Shown here: piece after piece, positions 20,631 through 31,900 of the stretch | Layout: each line of letters opens with the position of its first letter | How positions within the stretch are numbered: the stretch's first letter is position 1 | Assembly (NCBI GenBank): GCA_019918135.1 | Contig: WBZZ01006573.1 | Span: forward strand, 801,001 to 865,000 | Length of the DNA stretch: 64,000 nt | From: Paulinella micropora | Lineage: Eukaryota > Cercozoa > Imbricatea > Euglyphida > Paulinellidae | Reading direction: 5' to 3' | Translations under genes and position numbers: made by a program | The notes under the pieces: model-generated | What the model was told of the DNA's origin: nothing | What the model saw: only the letters and a program-made list of their open reading frames with translations | The model's database searches: none

Positions 20631-21038
20631 CTAGTTTTGGCTAGCCAAGACGAATATACTAAAGGAGGCCCAAGCTAGCATTGCAGCTAAACACAGATCC
20701 ACTACCAGCGTGTAAATTCTGATCTTAGGGTCTGGTGTTTGTAAAGCCTGGCAGGTGCCGCTGTTACTACTACTACTATTAATACCAACAGTTTTTGTAT
20801 TATTTGCAAGCGCTGTGTATTTGGAGTCTTGGAGGACCGCCCTGTATAAAGCGTGACATAAAATTGCCAAAGCCAGGAAGAGAGTGATTCCGGCGCTGAC
20901 CCAGGCCAGAGCTATGCGCACTTTTTTGTCATTATTGAAAGAAATAGCGGGCTGGGGCTTGCTCCCCAGCCCGCTTGTGTGGGGCTGGAATATAGGCAAA
21001 GGAGGAAGGGGGGGGGGGGGGTATGTGCACCTCCCCAT
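20631..21038 (-). CDS. Small two-pass membrane protein
   Basis: Two clear hydrophobic segments are present: IALAWVSAGITLFLALAILC (about 20910-20850) and TLVVDLCLAAMLAWASFSIF (about 20715-20650), separated by a Ser/Asn-rich loop with potential N-glycosylation sites (NNT, NSS). The ATG at 21038 is the nearest start, but the frame passes through a G14 run (21008-21021) and a 12-bp hairpin, so the N terminus is uncertain. It directly follows the EGF-like gene on the same strand, which suggests a membrane partner, though that is inference from position. Confidence 0.5.
   Translation of the reverse strand: MGRCTYPPPPLPPLPIFQPHTSGLGSKPQPAISFNNDKKVRIALAWVSAGITLFLALAILCHALYRAVLQDSKYTALANNTKTVGINSSSSNSGTCQALQTPDPKIRIYTLVVDLCLAAMLAWASFSIFVLASQN
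20946..20975. repeat. GC palindrome, 12-bp perfect arms
   Basis: AGCGGGCTGGGG and CCCCAGCCCGCT around CTTGCT, at the 5' part of the two-TM gene. Confidence 0.9.
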
Positions 21039-21060
21039 CCTTCCTCCCTGTTCCTTTATT

Positions 21061-21082
21061 CCAGCCCGCTGGCGCGGGCTGG
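21061..21082. repeat. GC palindrome just after the EGF-like gene stop
   Basis: CCAGCCCGC / GCGGGCTGG around TGGC, starting about 5 nt past the stop codon on the minus strand. Position suggests a 3'-end or terminator-like role, but the same palindrome also occurs inside coding sequence. Confidence 0.85.
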
Positions 21083-21087
21083 AGAGG

Positions 21088-24000
21088 TTAGATGAAATCA
21101 GAGTAGGGTTCAGAGCAGCAAACACCGCTTTCGCAGCGTTCGAAGCCAGGGTCGCACTCGCAGGCCCAGCTGTAGAAACTGCTGGGGGTAGCGAGTAGGT
21201 AGGAATGGGTGGAGGGCCCACAGGAGATTTCGGGCCAGGGCTGGAGACCTTCGTCGTGGAAGGCCATGACGTCACAGCGGCAGGTGTCTTGTTCGGGTCT
21301 GAGGCAGCGGTTAGAAGAGTCGAGTGGGCAGCGACAGAATTGCCTTGCGCCACTTTCCTTGGGCAGGACGCAGGTGGCGGCGGGATGGCAGGCGGGGACA
21401 CAGACCCTGGTCTCGCAGAATCGGCCGCCGTAGCCCTGTTCGCAGAGGCATCGCTGCCCCAGCGCGGCGGCGCGCAGGCTAGCCTCCACTTGTTCTTCCT
21501 GTTGTAGGTTGAGCCGGTAGGCGTCGAAGAGTAACCTGTTAAGCTGGTAGTTGAAGTCTGGCAGGGGTGTTAGCACGTCCCAGTCGTATTCGAGCCCGGG
21601 GAAGGCGCGCTGCTGCTGGCAGACCCCGCGCCCATTGCAGGCGGGAAGGGCGCAGGACCGTTTCTCGAAGAGGCGGGGAACGCGGAGTAGGTCGGCGTCG
21701 ATGGTGCTGTAGCGCAGCTCCTCGAACTGGCCGAGGTACCAATTCCAGACGCAGAGAGAGGGCGTGTCGGAGCCGGCGGCCGTGGGGTCGAAGCAGCCCT
21801 CCGCCAGGGTGACGTACTCGCAGTAGGCACCGAAGTAGCCGGCGAGGCACCGGGAGCAACCCGCGGCGGGGTCGCAGACCCCGCGCGCCAGGGAGTCGGG
21901 GACAATGAGTTTCAGCCTGGGCAAATTGCAGCCGAAGCAGTCGCGCCTGTCTACCAGGGCGCCGCGCCAGCGGCGGCAGGCGTTGCTGCCAAAGGCGTGC
22001 AGGCAGCGCTGAGGTGGCACGTTGCAGCTGGCAGGGTAGCCGTGGGGGGGGCTGGTGTAGTAGTTGTCGAGGAAGCCAGCGTTGGGCTGGTTGAGGCAAT
22101 ACTCGGGCTCGTCCTCGGAGTACTGGTAGCAGTCAGAGCCGTCGACCGAGACAAAAGAGCCGCACCGGCAGGTGCCGGTGCGTTGGCCGAAGCGGTAGTC
22201 TCGACGTGCGCAGCGGCTGCCGTGCGGCCCAGTCCAAGGGCTCGGGCGCTACGTGCAACAACAAGGGGCAGTGCGTCGTCGACGAGGCTGCAGGCATCCT
22301 CGCGCAAAGAGCGGGGGATCCGCGCGATGCCGTTGGCGCCGAGGCTGAGCAGGGCGGGGTCGGTGTTGGGGAGCGCCAGAAAGTCGGAGTAGCAGGAGCA
22401 GCGGTCTTGCTGGGCGAGGCACAGGCCGCGGTCCCAGCCACAGGGCGGCTGGTTGGTGTCGCGCTGCACCGAGTCGGGGTCGGGGTCGGGGGCCGCCCAG
22501 CTGCTGCTGCCCAACGCCTGCCGAGGCTGGCCTTGGTCCTCCTCCTCCTCCTGCTCGGTCTGCAGCTGGGACTTGACCCAGTCGAAGCTGGCGCTCACCG
22601 GTTGCGGACAGAGGGGCTGGTAGCAGCTGGCCCAGACCCCGGCGCCGTCGTCGCCCCCGGGCAGGCGGACGGGCTCTAGGTGCCAAAGAGGTTTGTTCAG
22701 GTCGGTGCAGGTGGTTGTCCAGCGCGGGGCTACGCGGTCGGGCCAGTGCGTAAAGGCATTCAGCAGGGCCCAGCTGCGCCAGGACCAGTAGGCGGCCCAG
22801 GACCAAGGGGACGCGAACACCAGCCGAGAGCACGGCGCGCCGTCCGCTCCCACCGCGAGCAAAGGCTCGTGCCGCAGCAGTTCATCTCCGCCCCAGATTC
22901 CATCGGCCGGCTTGCCGGAGCGTGCGTCCTTTAGCGAGGGCAACGCGTAGCGGCAATTGCAGGTGCTCGGCTCGTTAACCCCCTCGAGGCGGAGGCTGAG
23001 CCCCCCCCAGTCCGGGATGTGATAGCGAAAGAGAGCGTAGGGCCCCACTTCGGTCACCACCAAAGGGTGCTCGCCCTCTCGGAAGCGCCTCTGTTGTGAG
23101 TCGGCGTACCCGCGGGCTGACCGGCCGTCTTCCACCAGCTGCGCGACGTTGTTCACTAGTTCGCTCTCACCCGGCCACGCGCGCCTGCCGGCGGGCGAGT
23201 CAAGCGAAGAAGTGTTGGCTCCGCAGCTTTGCTGCAACCAGGCCTGCAGCGCCGCGGGCCCCCCCACGCCCTCACGAGCGGGCACAAAGTCCAGGTCCCG
23301 CGCCGTGCGGCAGCCGTCGGGCAGTCCCCAGTGCAGGGCGCACGCGGTGGCGACGTCGCCCACCCCCCCCCCCCTCCCGTGCCCTCGGAGTTGTTCCAGC
23401 AGAGCTTGGGCAGTGCGCCGGTGCGGGCTAGAAAAGTGTGCCGGCGCAGCAACACGTCGCGGTTGCCCTCTCGTTCTAGGTCTACGCGCAGCAGCGCGCG
23501 CCGCACGAGGGTGTAGGCTTGCGAGCTGCTGGAACCGGGCGCGGGTTCTTGGAAGTAGACGCTGCTGGTGCTCTTGTCGACCCAGGCCCGGGGCTTATCG
23601 TAGTCGCCCCCCCCCCCCCCTCCCCCACCGCAACCCCGCGTCCGCCTGCGCGCAGAAGTTTGAGCAGCTCCGTGCAGAAACCCACTGCCCTCTTGGTTGC
23701 GTCGTAGGTTGCGAACACCCCGCTCCCAAGCAGCGCGGTGGCGGCAGCGCAGGCGGTGGTGTTTGTTGTTGTTGTTGTTGCCGGCGCCGCCGCGGTCCCA
23801 CAAAGCCTGGCCAGCCATTCGGCTTCGTCTTTGCTGTTCAGCAAGCCCTTCACGACAGTGCCATCGGGGTCACGCGGTAAAGAGTGAGCGGCGGCTAGGG
23901 CGCGCCAGCTCTCTAGCAACGACACCGCGCCACGCGCCGTGGCGGCGCGGCTGTTGCCGCGGAGCCACCCCCAATCAAGGAAGCGTTGGCACAGCCGATT

Positions 24001-24102
24001 GACGCGGCGGTCCAGCCCCAGCGAGGCGGCCGTCTGCACCGGCAAGGAAGACACTAGCTCGTCACCCTCCACCCACAGCTGCTGCTGTGGCACGGGGTGC
24101 AT
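21088..24102 (-). CDS. Large cysteine-rich EGF-like surface protein (several frame changes)
   Basis: An ATG at 24102 (TATTTTATGCACCC context) begins about 1000 residues. The C-terminal third has many EGF-like Cys patterns (CDPAAGCSRCLAGYFGAYC, CNGRGVCQQQ, CLCEQGYGGRFCETRVC, WACECDPGFERCESGVCC); the middle is Trp/Cys-containing and unrecognised. Extracellular, adhesive or virion-surface function is likely. The readable frame changes at C14 (about 23611-23625), at C13 (about 23361-23374) and near 22230. Upstream, protein-like reading (LRCYEDVRCQGIVIFKNGG) continues to about 24280 in another frame, so the true start may be further out. No signal peptide is obvious at the chosen ATG. Confidence 0.6.
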
Positions 24103-24286
24103 AAAATACCTGGATTCCCGGTCGGCGCTCAGTCAGTGTGAGCGGCCGGGGTCAGCGCTGAGCAGAAAGTCCAGCGGATAGTTGAGGGGTCGATCGCTGA
24201 AGAAGACTCCACCGTTCTTGAAGATCACTATCCCTTGGCAGCGGACATCCTCGTAGCAGCGCAATTTGTCTGCCTCGCCAATCTTC

Positions 24287-24303
24287 AGCTGGGCGAGGCC
24301 CAG
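24287..24303. repeat. Small hairpin GCTGGGC/GCCCAGC
   Basis: Seven-bp perfect arms around GAG, just upstream of the EGF-like gene. Confidence 0.6.
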
Positions 24304-24313
24304 CCCGCCCACC

Positions 24314-25587
24314 CTACTGTGGGCCGTGCGCTAAAACCCACAGGTTGGGGCGGCAGGGAGCCAACTGCTGCCACTCGGCCTGCTCCAAGCGCAGGAGCTC
24401 GTCGTCGTCGCGCCAGCCTCTCTCCTTCCTCTCCCTCTCCTCACCATCCTCTCCCTTTCCTTTCCCTCCTTTTCCTCCTTTCCCTTTCCCTTTTTCTCCT
24501 TTCCCTTTCCCCTTCCCTTTCCCTTTCCCTCCTCCATCTTCCTCATCTTCATCCTCTCCCTTTCCTTTCCCTCCTGCTCCTCCTTTCCCTTTCCCTTTCC
24601 CTCCTCCCCCTTCCTCTTCTCCGTCTTCCTCTTCCTCACCATCCTCTCCCTTTCCTTTCCCTCCTTTCCCTCCTTTTCCTCCTTTCCCTTTCCTCCTTTC
24701 CCTTTCCCTTTCCCTTTCCCTTTCCCTCCTTTCCCTTTCCCTTTCCCTCCTCCCTCTTACTCATCTTCATCCTCTCCCTTTCCTTTCCCTCCTGCTCCTC
24801 CTTTCCCTTTTCCTGCTTTCCCTTTCCCTCCTCCCCCTTCCTCTTCTCCGTCTTCCTCTTCCTCACCATCCTCTCCCTTTCCTTTCCCTCCTTTTCCTCG
24901 TTTCCCTTTCCCTTTTCCTCCTTTCCCTTTCCCTTTCCCTTTCCCTCCTCCCTCTTTCTCATCTTTATCCTCTCCCTTTCCTTTCCCTCCTGCTCCCCCT
25001 TTCCCTTTTCCTCCTTTCCCTTTCCCTCCTCCCCTTTCCTCTCCTCCGTCTTCCTCTTCCTCACTATCCTCTCCCTTTCCTTGGCCTCCTGCTTCTTTCC
25101 CTTTTCCTCCTTTCCCTTTCCCTTTCCCTCCTCCCTCTTCCTCATCTTCATCCTCTCCCTTTCCTTTCCCTTCCTTTTCTCCCTTTTTTCCTCCTCCCCC
25201 TTTTCCCTTCACTCCTTTCACTCCTCCCCCTTTTCCTTCTGCCTTTTTAACTTTTTTTGATGGTTTCTCTTCACTAGGATCCAAGAAGTTAGTGGAATTC
25301 CTTTGTCTTTTTGAAGCAGTCTTGACATCGATCGTCCCTAATTTATCATCCCACTCCTTTGGATTAAACATGTCTAGTTTTCCCTGCTTGTCATACTCGT
25401 ATTTCATGCCCCCCACTGTTCTTGCAAGCTGACCCTTCGCCAGGTCGTACTTGCAAAAAACAGCAGGGGGAATGTCGACGCTTACAAACGGAACGGGGTC
25501 TGGCAGGTTGTTCACCAGGAGGAACAGCTCCCCCAGACGATTCTTGCAGACTCCTTGCAGTGTCTTCGCGGCAGTCTTCTTCACCAT
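24314..25587 (-). CDS. Lys-Gly/Glu-Asp tandem-repeat protein
   Basis: The ATG at 25587 starts a globular N-terminal part of about 110 residues (LQGVCKNRLGELFLLVNN, VPFVSVDIPPAVFCKYDL, MKYEYDKQGKLDMFNPKEW) with no recognised family. It leads into a basic NLS-like linker (KKVKKAEGK), then about 900 nt of alternating KGKGG and EDEDEEE/EDSEEEED blocks with a higher-order period near 180-215 nt. A TAA at 24757 replaces the Glu codon found at the same place in other units. Beyond it another frame ends in a non-repeated tail (WRDDDELLRLEQAEWQQ) stopping at 24314. Such charge-patterned proteins often bind nucleic acids or histones; that is inference. Confidence 0.55.
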
Positions 25588-25781
25588 GAGTGTTCTTGAG
25601 TTGGAGGTTGAGAGCAACGATACAACTACACCTTCAAAAACGGGTCGGGTCGGTCACCGGAACCTTTTTTGAAAAAATTTTGGCACAGCCACAATTTAGC
25701 ACCTGACGTTTTTGTGGGTCAAGCATGTCAACTTCCTCCCTGTGCACATTTTTTATTTGTTGTCTTTCCTTGCTGGAAACA

Positions 25782-26392
25782 CGTTTCCTGGTTTATTGAG
25801 AACATTACAAGACAAGGAAACTTAAAAGTTTTCCAAAAACGAACGGTTTCGAGACGTGAAAGTGGATGGAATTTTTGGATCGACCGACCATGTTTGTTTG
25901 AATAAATCTCGAAACATAGACGGAGGAGGAAGGTTCTACCGATGAGATTATGGACATGACCTTTTAATGCACAGTAAAGCCAATTACCCAATTATTGGCA
26001 GTACTGAACATTATCTCTATTGTGTATGTGTTTGTCTGTGTGTGGGTGTTGCAAAAACCTTTCGTTGCAAATTTTGATCCTTTGTTGTGTTCGCTGTAAG
26101 TATTCTTTTTTCTTAGACCTGCATTTCCTGATATTTCATGAACATGGAAAGACAGGGAAACTAAACAGCTTCTACAAAGAAAATCGTTTAGAGATGTGAA
26201 AGAGGATGTAAGTTTCTGATCAAGCAATATTTTTTATTCCAAATTTTATGTGTTTCTTGCAGTTGTCATTATTGCTCTCTTTGTTGACATTGTATTTCCT
26301 TATATTTCATGAACATTTAAAGAAAAATAAACTTAAAATCTTTGAAAAAGAATGTTGTTCTAAGACATTGAAGTGGATGCAAATTTTGGATT
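25782..26392. repeat. Three diverged copies of a ~105-nt AT-rich repeat
   Basis: Copies at about 25782-25885, 26122-26222 and 26290-26392 share TTTCCT..TAT, GAACAT, an AAACTTAAAA-like core, GAAGT/GAGA..TGAAAG and GGATGNAA.TTT.GGAT. Spacing is irregular. The region from 25620 to 26395 has no supported gene. Confidence 0.6.
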
Positions 26393-27303
26393 TTCTTCTT
26401 CTTCTTCTTCTTCTTCTTTTTCCTTCTTTTTGTTCTTGTGTTGTTGTTGTTGTTATTGTTCTTCTTCTTCTTCTTCTTCTTCTTCTTCTTCTGCTGTTGT
26501 TGTTGTTATTGTTGTTGTTCTTGTTCTTCTTCTTCTTCTTCTTCTTGTTCTTCTTCTTCCTCTTCTTCTTCTTCCTTTTCTTCCTTTTCTTTCTTTTTTT
26601 CTTTCTTTCTTTCTTTCTTCTTCTTCTTCTTCTTCTTTTTCTTCTTCCTTCTTCCTTCTTCTTCTTCTTCTTCTGTTTCATCTTCTTCTGTTGTTATTGA
26701 TGTTGTTGTGTTTCTTCTTCTTCTTCTTCTTCTTCTTCTTTGTTCTTCTTCTTCTTCTTCTTCTTTCTTCTTCTTCTTCTTTGTTCTTCTTCTTCTTCTT
26801 CTTCTTCATCTTCTTCTTGTTCTTTTGTTGTTGTTGTTCTTCTTCTTCTTCTTCTTCTTCTTCTTCTTCTGTTCTTCTTCTTCTTCTTCTTCTTCTTCTT
26901 CTTCTTCTTCTTTCTTCTTTTCTTCTTTCTTCTTCTTCTTCTTCTTCTGTTTCATCTTCTTCTGTTGTTATTGATGTTGTTGTGTTTCTTCTTCTTCTTC
27001 TTCTTCTTCTTCTTCTTCTTCTTCTTTCTTCTTCTTCTTCTTTGTTCTTCCTCTTTGTTCTTCTTCTTCTTCTTCTTCTTTCTTCTTTCTTCTTCTTCTT
27101 CTTCTTGTTCTTCTTGTTCTTCTTGTTCTTCTTGTTCTTCTTGTTCTTCTTCTTCTTTCTTCTTTTTCTTTTTTCTTTTTCTTCTTATATATGTTGTTGT
27201 TGTTATTGTTCTTCTTCTTTTCTTCTTCTTCTTTTTTTCTTTCTTCTTCTTCTTTTTCTTTTTTATTCTTTTTTTCTTATTCTTATTCTTCTTCTTATTA
27301 TTA
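26393..27303. repeat. Long (TTC)n compound satellite
   Basis: About 0.9 kb of TTC with interspersed TTG, TTTC and TTAT variants, plus a duplicated inner block around TCATCTTCTTCTGTTGTT (near 26680 and 26955). The open frames of poly-Phe, poly-Leu and poly-Ser here are artefacts. Confidence 0.95.
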
Positions 27304-27305
27304 TT

Positions 27306-27500
27306 GTCTTGCAAGAGGTTGCTGGGACTGCGGAATAACCTCGGCTTAGTGCAGTCTTGCCCTCAGGAGCTCCATCGGTGGCCCCGATCACCAGGCGAGA
27401 GACTGACACGGGGGGGTGGAGGACCTCGAACAAGGGTATTGGAGGCTTATGTCCGTTGAGGATATGCCATTAGCTGCATCAGTACGCCTCAGATATAGTA
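27306..27500 (+). mobile_element. Family B short element, 5'-truncated
   Basis: Starts at CTTGCAAGAGGTTGCTGGG and ends GATATAGTATTATT. It lacks the ~115-nt 5' portion seen in the copies at 50886 and 51379. It is inserted at the edge of the TTC satellite. Confidence 0.8.
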
Positions 27501-27545
27501 TTATTATTATTATTATTGTTATTGTTATTATTATTATTATTATTC

Positions 27546-27805
27546 CGTGATAGCCCAGTGGTCAAGTTCTACCATCTGGGCCCTGTCGCCAGTTCGATTC
27601 CCGTCGGTGCCACCAGTATTTTCATTGAACATACCGATCCGTCTGGACCAGTATTTTCATTGAACATACCGGCCCTTCTGGAAGTGTTGGAAACTGCCCT
27701 TGCGGGGGTGTCATTAGAGCTTATCGTCAATTCTTCGTACTCCCTCACGGGTGAGACGATGGAGGCGCATGTGCAGAAATGCATCAGCCATTGACAGAGA
27801 AGCAC
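27546..27805 (+). mobile_element. Family A SINE
   Basis: Lacks the first few head nucleotides, retains A and B boxes, and has two 35-nt modules. The tail continues as (ATT)n to about 27870, then (ATC)n. This copy lies away from the main clusters. Confidence 0.85.
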
Positions 27806-27873
<68 letters not shown>

Positions 27874-28040
27874 CATCATCATCATCATTTTCATTTTTGT
27901 TCTTATTATAATTTTTATCTATTTATATATTTTCTTCTGCTCATAGTACATGTGTGTTTGTATTTTGGTATCGTCCTCCTGGTACAGGCAGCGGCGCCTA
28001 ACACTTCCAGTATGGAGCATGTCATCGCACCTGACAGGTT

Positions 28041-28926
28041 GTGAGTGAAGTCAGGATGGTTGAAGTACGTGATGTTCACGTAAGGATTGCCAAGCTGTGG
28101 CAGCTCACGCAAGCATATAACATATGGAAAAGCGTCGATAAATTTCCAGTTGAAAGGAGAAGTGATATCAAAACAGAATATGTATATCGGTTTGTGATGT
28201 TGCGAGCAGAGCTATTCCCACGTCCCGATTATGGCACTGCACCGAACTTCCTTGATCGCAGCTCGCGCAACCATCGCAGCTCGCGCAACAAAAAAACCTC
28301 AAAATGAGGCAGAAAAGGAACGCGAACAGAAAGCGACGGAAAAGGATGGCGCGTAAAAAACGTCTGGAAAGGATCGCGCGCTTTCGTATTCACAGCTTTA
28401 TCGTGAAGAAACAATGTCCAGGAATCCAAAGCAAGATTGTGTCGCATCAGTCGCACGTTGAGCAAAGACTTGTGTTGCAAGATTTGGGACCGACATCGAT
28501 GACTGTCTCTAATGATATCACACATATCACGAGTCTGTTACACGGTTTGCAAAGACCACGTTGGCAAGTCCAACTTCTTGTTCTCGTCCTCAGGTTCTGG
28601 TTCATGTCAAGGAAAGACAGAAACAAGCTTATGCACATTCTGATCGGCAATTCTGCCACACTGGCGCCAGTGGTGATCGACTGGATAGATTTACCAGGAA
28701 AAGTTGTAGCATGTGGTTTGTTTACTACTACTGATCTTTCTAAAAGTTTTGAATTGGGCTTGCTCGATCCAGGAAGCGTGCAACTTTCGGAGCTTGGCGA
28801 TACGACCAGAGAACAAGCTGCAAATATGCATTTTCGAATGAGAACTCATCGTGGATTGGTTGTTGGTCTCCAGCCCATTCTGTCTCTCGGTTCGAACTAC
28901 TACAACGCGATGCACATCCTGAACAG
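28041..28926 (+). other. Unresolved upstream part of the spliced transposase-like gene
   Basis: Short protein-like stretches in different frames (AYNIWKSVDKFPVERRSD, VKERQKQAYAHSDRQF, LLDPGSVQLSELGDTTREQ) suggest more exons of the gene that follows, but I could not fix their boundaries. A candidate intron ends CTGAACAG at 28926. Confidence 0.35.
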
Positions 28927-31900
28927 TGGGCTGCAAATGTATCAGACATCAGCAAACGCAAACGATATTGAAAAATGTTGCTGGAACAAATGTTGTTGCT
29001 CTGTCGAAACCGATCCTTGCGCGCAAACAGATCCTCCTTCAATATCTGGACAAATCATCTCTGCAAACTGTTCAAAATGCTTCGACAGCTGAGCTTAGTG
29101 CTGCAAAAGCACATCCACATTTCATGAGGCAAGCCTGTGCTCAAAGAAAGCAAATCCCTGTTTTTGAGATGCGGTGGCAAAAGGCTCAGCAGGAACATAA
29201 AATTTCTTTCATAGTTCCACCTTCAGAAGAGCCGCCTCCACCTCCACCGAGATCGTCAACTGTTGCTCTGGATCTTCTAAATTCTTGGGATACTCCAGAA
29301 ACAGGTTTTCAATTTGAAGTTGCAATTTCACATATGATTACATATATAATATTTGTATAGCTACACCCACAAGACGTTCGTCGTCTACGCAAGCTTCACA
29401 AAACGCGCTGTCTATTCTAGATTCTTGGACAGAAGATGTTTTAAATCATATATATAAGTGATAATTGATTGAAATATTAATGTGCGTTTGCATTCATATT
29501 AGGAGCCACAGGTGAAGCAGACGACAAAAACGACTATGGTTTATATTTATTTCTAATATGAACAATCAGTTACTTCTAAATATTATCTTATTTGCATGGG
29601 TTGTAGGGATCCGATATTCAGCGCGCTGTGGATTTGCTTGAATCTTGGGACGTCATTGATGATGTAATTCTCATCTAATTTGATTAATCCATATTGTCAT
29701 GTTCTTGCTTTCATATAGCAGATGGAGGAGCATTTTGAATCTGTTTCAGGAGCTGCTACAGATTTTCAGAACCAGGCATGACATTTTTTTTTATTTGCAA
29801 AACAATCACTAAATTTATGTTGACTTGTAGGCATCTGATACTGAAAGTGCTGTTTTTTCTGATGGATGTGAAAATCCGGAGCTGCCAAGCCACACAGTAA
29901 CTGATTCAGAAGTAAATAGAATAATTATGTATGGAGAATTATTGAGTGTGAATACTGACTCGTAGGGCTGCGACGACCTTGGTTTGTTTCGAACTCAGCA
30001 CACACCTAGGCCTGCAACTAAGGTGTTACATATATAGATACATAGATAGATAGTGCTGCTTGTACACAGTTCTGTTTTGCCATAGGACTTTTGCACCAAC
30101 GATTTTTCTTGGTCATGCAAGTACATCACAGGCCAGCTAAGCAAATGTGTAGAGAATGCAACTCCATGCGATGATGAGGAAACATTCAATCTTGACATGA
30201 GGATCAAAAGCTCAAGCCAACCATTGTATTTAGCTATGAATCTTACTATTCCAACATCGACAAGGGCTCGCCGGACCAACAGACCATACAACATGATCAA
30301 TCGAAAGCCAGGGAGTCCCAAGCTGCAGAGACCGGCTGCGTTTAAGCACTGGCTCGGAATGACGTATGCTCGTCTTGAAATAGAAGTGAAGGCGTTTTGC
30401 TGCAACAAATGGATGTGCAACTTGTGGGTTGACACGCGCGACGTCATTACTGAACGTATTGCTTCCTGTTCACTTTCTCTAGCCGAGCTAGGGCATTCGC
30501 TTCAAACCCAGCTGGAGGTCATGATCTCAAACAAGTATATGTGGCAGTATTTGTACAAAGGAGAAAAGGTATGCAAAAGGATGTGGATGCGAATACACGG
30601 AGTTGGAATGCCTATGCTACGGACAGCGAAACGTCTCGTTCGAAACGGCAAAAAGATTGCTATTAAGGGCGGTCGTGCGAAGCCGTTTACTGAGGATCTT
30701 ATTGGAATCTTGCTTTGCGAGAAGTGGCAGTTGCCCATGGGCCTTGACAGTACCTCAGGCGGTATTTGGAAGCTTCAAGACTTGAAAAAAAAAAGCGAAG
30801 TCTACGAGTACGTGGTTGACCACTGGAAACAAAAAGCTTTGGAGATGATGGACTCTATGACGTGCGACCTAGATCCTGCGCATCCACCAAAGGTTGATCT
30901 AGTCAACAAGGTCTGGAGGAACGATTTCAAAAACGTCAAGCCGATTCAAGGTACTAATGATATTATGTGTCGATCAATATTACTCCTGATGATTGTTTCG
31001 CAGACAACGATCGGGCGAAGGACGATATTTGTACGTTGCTAGCAGCAGAGTGCATAGAGCTCAAGCGTCAAAAAGAGACTGGCCTCGACAATAAAGAAGC
31101 ACAGATTGACTATAAACGGAGAAGCGACATGCACCACAAAATACATCGGACTAATCGGATTGAGAGCATGAAAAGAAAAACTAGTGCTCCTGGAGATCCG
31201 ACATGCACGACTATTTCCACTGATATGACACCACCGATTCAGTATCCATCTTGTCGACGAGCTGCCGACGAATTCAGGGGCAAATATGTCATACGGATGT
31301 GTCTTGGAGTTACTTCATGCTACACCTCCGGTCAGACTTTCATTTTTTGCTACAGCCAGGCGGTGGCACATGGCATGAACAGTAACGTAACAATGCTGTA
31401 TCATTTGCTCCGATGGGAACTATGGTCACCACAAACCATGGCAGCTTGGCTGCTCAACTTGGAGTGTGATGGAGCCGGTGATAACACAGGCGTTACGACA
31501 TTGGCTTTCTTAAACTACGCTATTGTCAGGGGTTGGAGGTGGCAGATCAGATTGAACCGACTTGTTCCACATCATGGTTATTCCAGTGACGACCAGAAGT
31601 TTCGAACTATCAAGATGGGCATGCGATCGACTTTTCTCACAACTAGTCTTGCTGGAGCTCTGTTCAAGGTTCTCAAGTCGTTTAAAAAGAACAGAAATTC
31701 ATTTGTGCTACTGATCATCAAGACGAATTACGACTGGACGAGATTTTTGGTCCCTGTGTGAACGCCAACATCACATATTATAATCGTCCATTGCAATGGC
31801 GGTTTACCGCAAGCTCGCAAGTTGGCTGCCTACCTACCGGCGAGTACAGAACGTGGGGTGACGCGCAAGAGCACTGGCATGGAGTGAGAGACAGACCGAC

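Noticed and set aside
22206-22300. An EGF-like CNNKGQCV stretch on the plus strand.
   Set aside because: It lies antisense to the large minus-strand EGF-like gene and is isolated; the minus-strand reading is continuous over 3 kb.
4856-25587. Naming the GC-rich gene set as a mirusvirus or a specific giant virus.
   Set aside because: No capsid, portal, terminase, DNA polymerase or RNA polymerase gene is visible, so the lineage cannot be fixed from this window.
26393-27303. Long open frames of poly-Phe, poly-Leu, poly-Ser.
   Set aside because: They are translations of a TTC satellite in all frames. The same holds for poly-Ile/Tyr/Leu/Asn frames in every (ATT)n tract.
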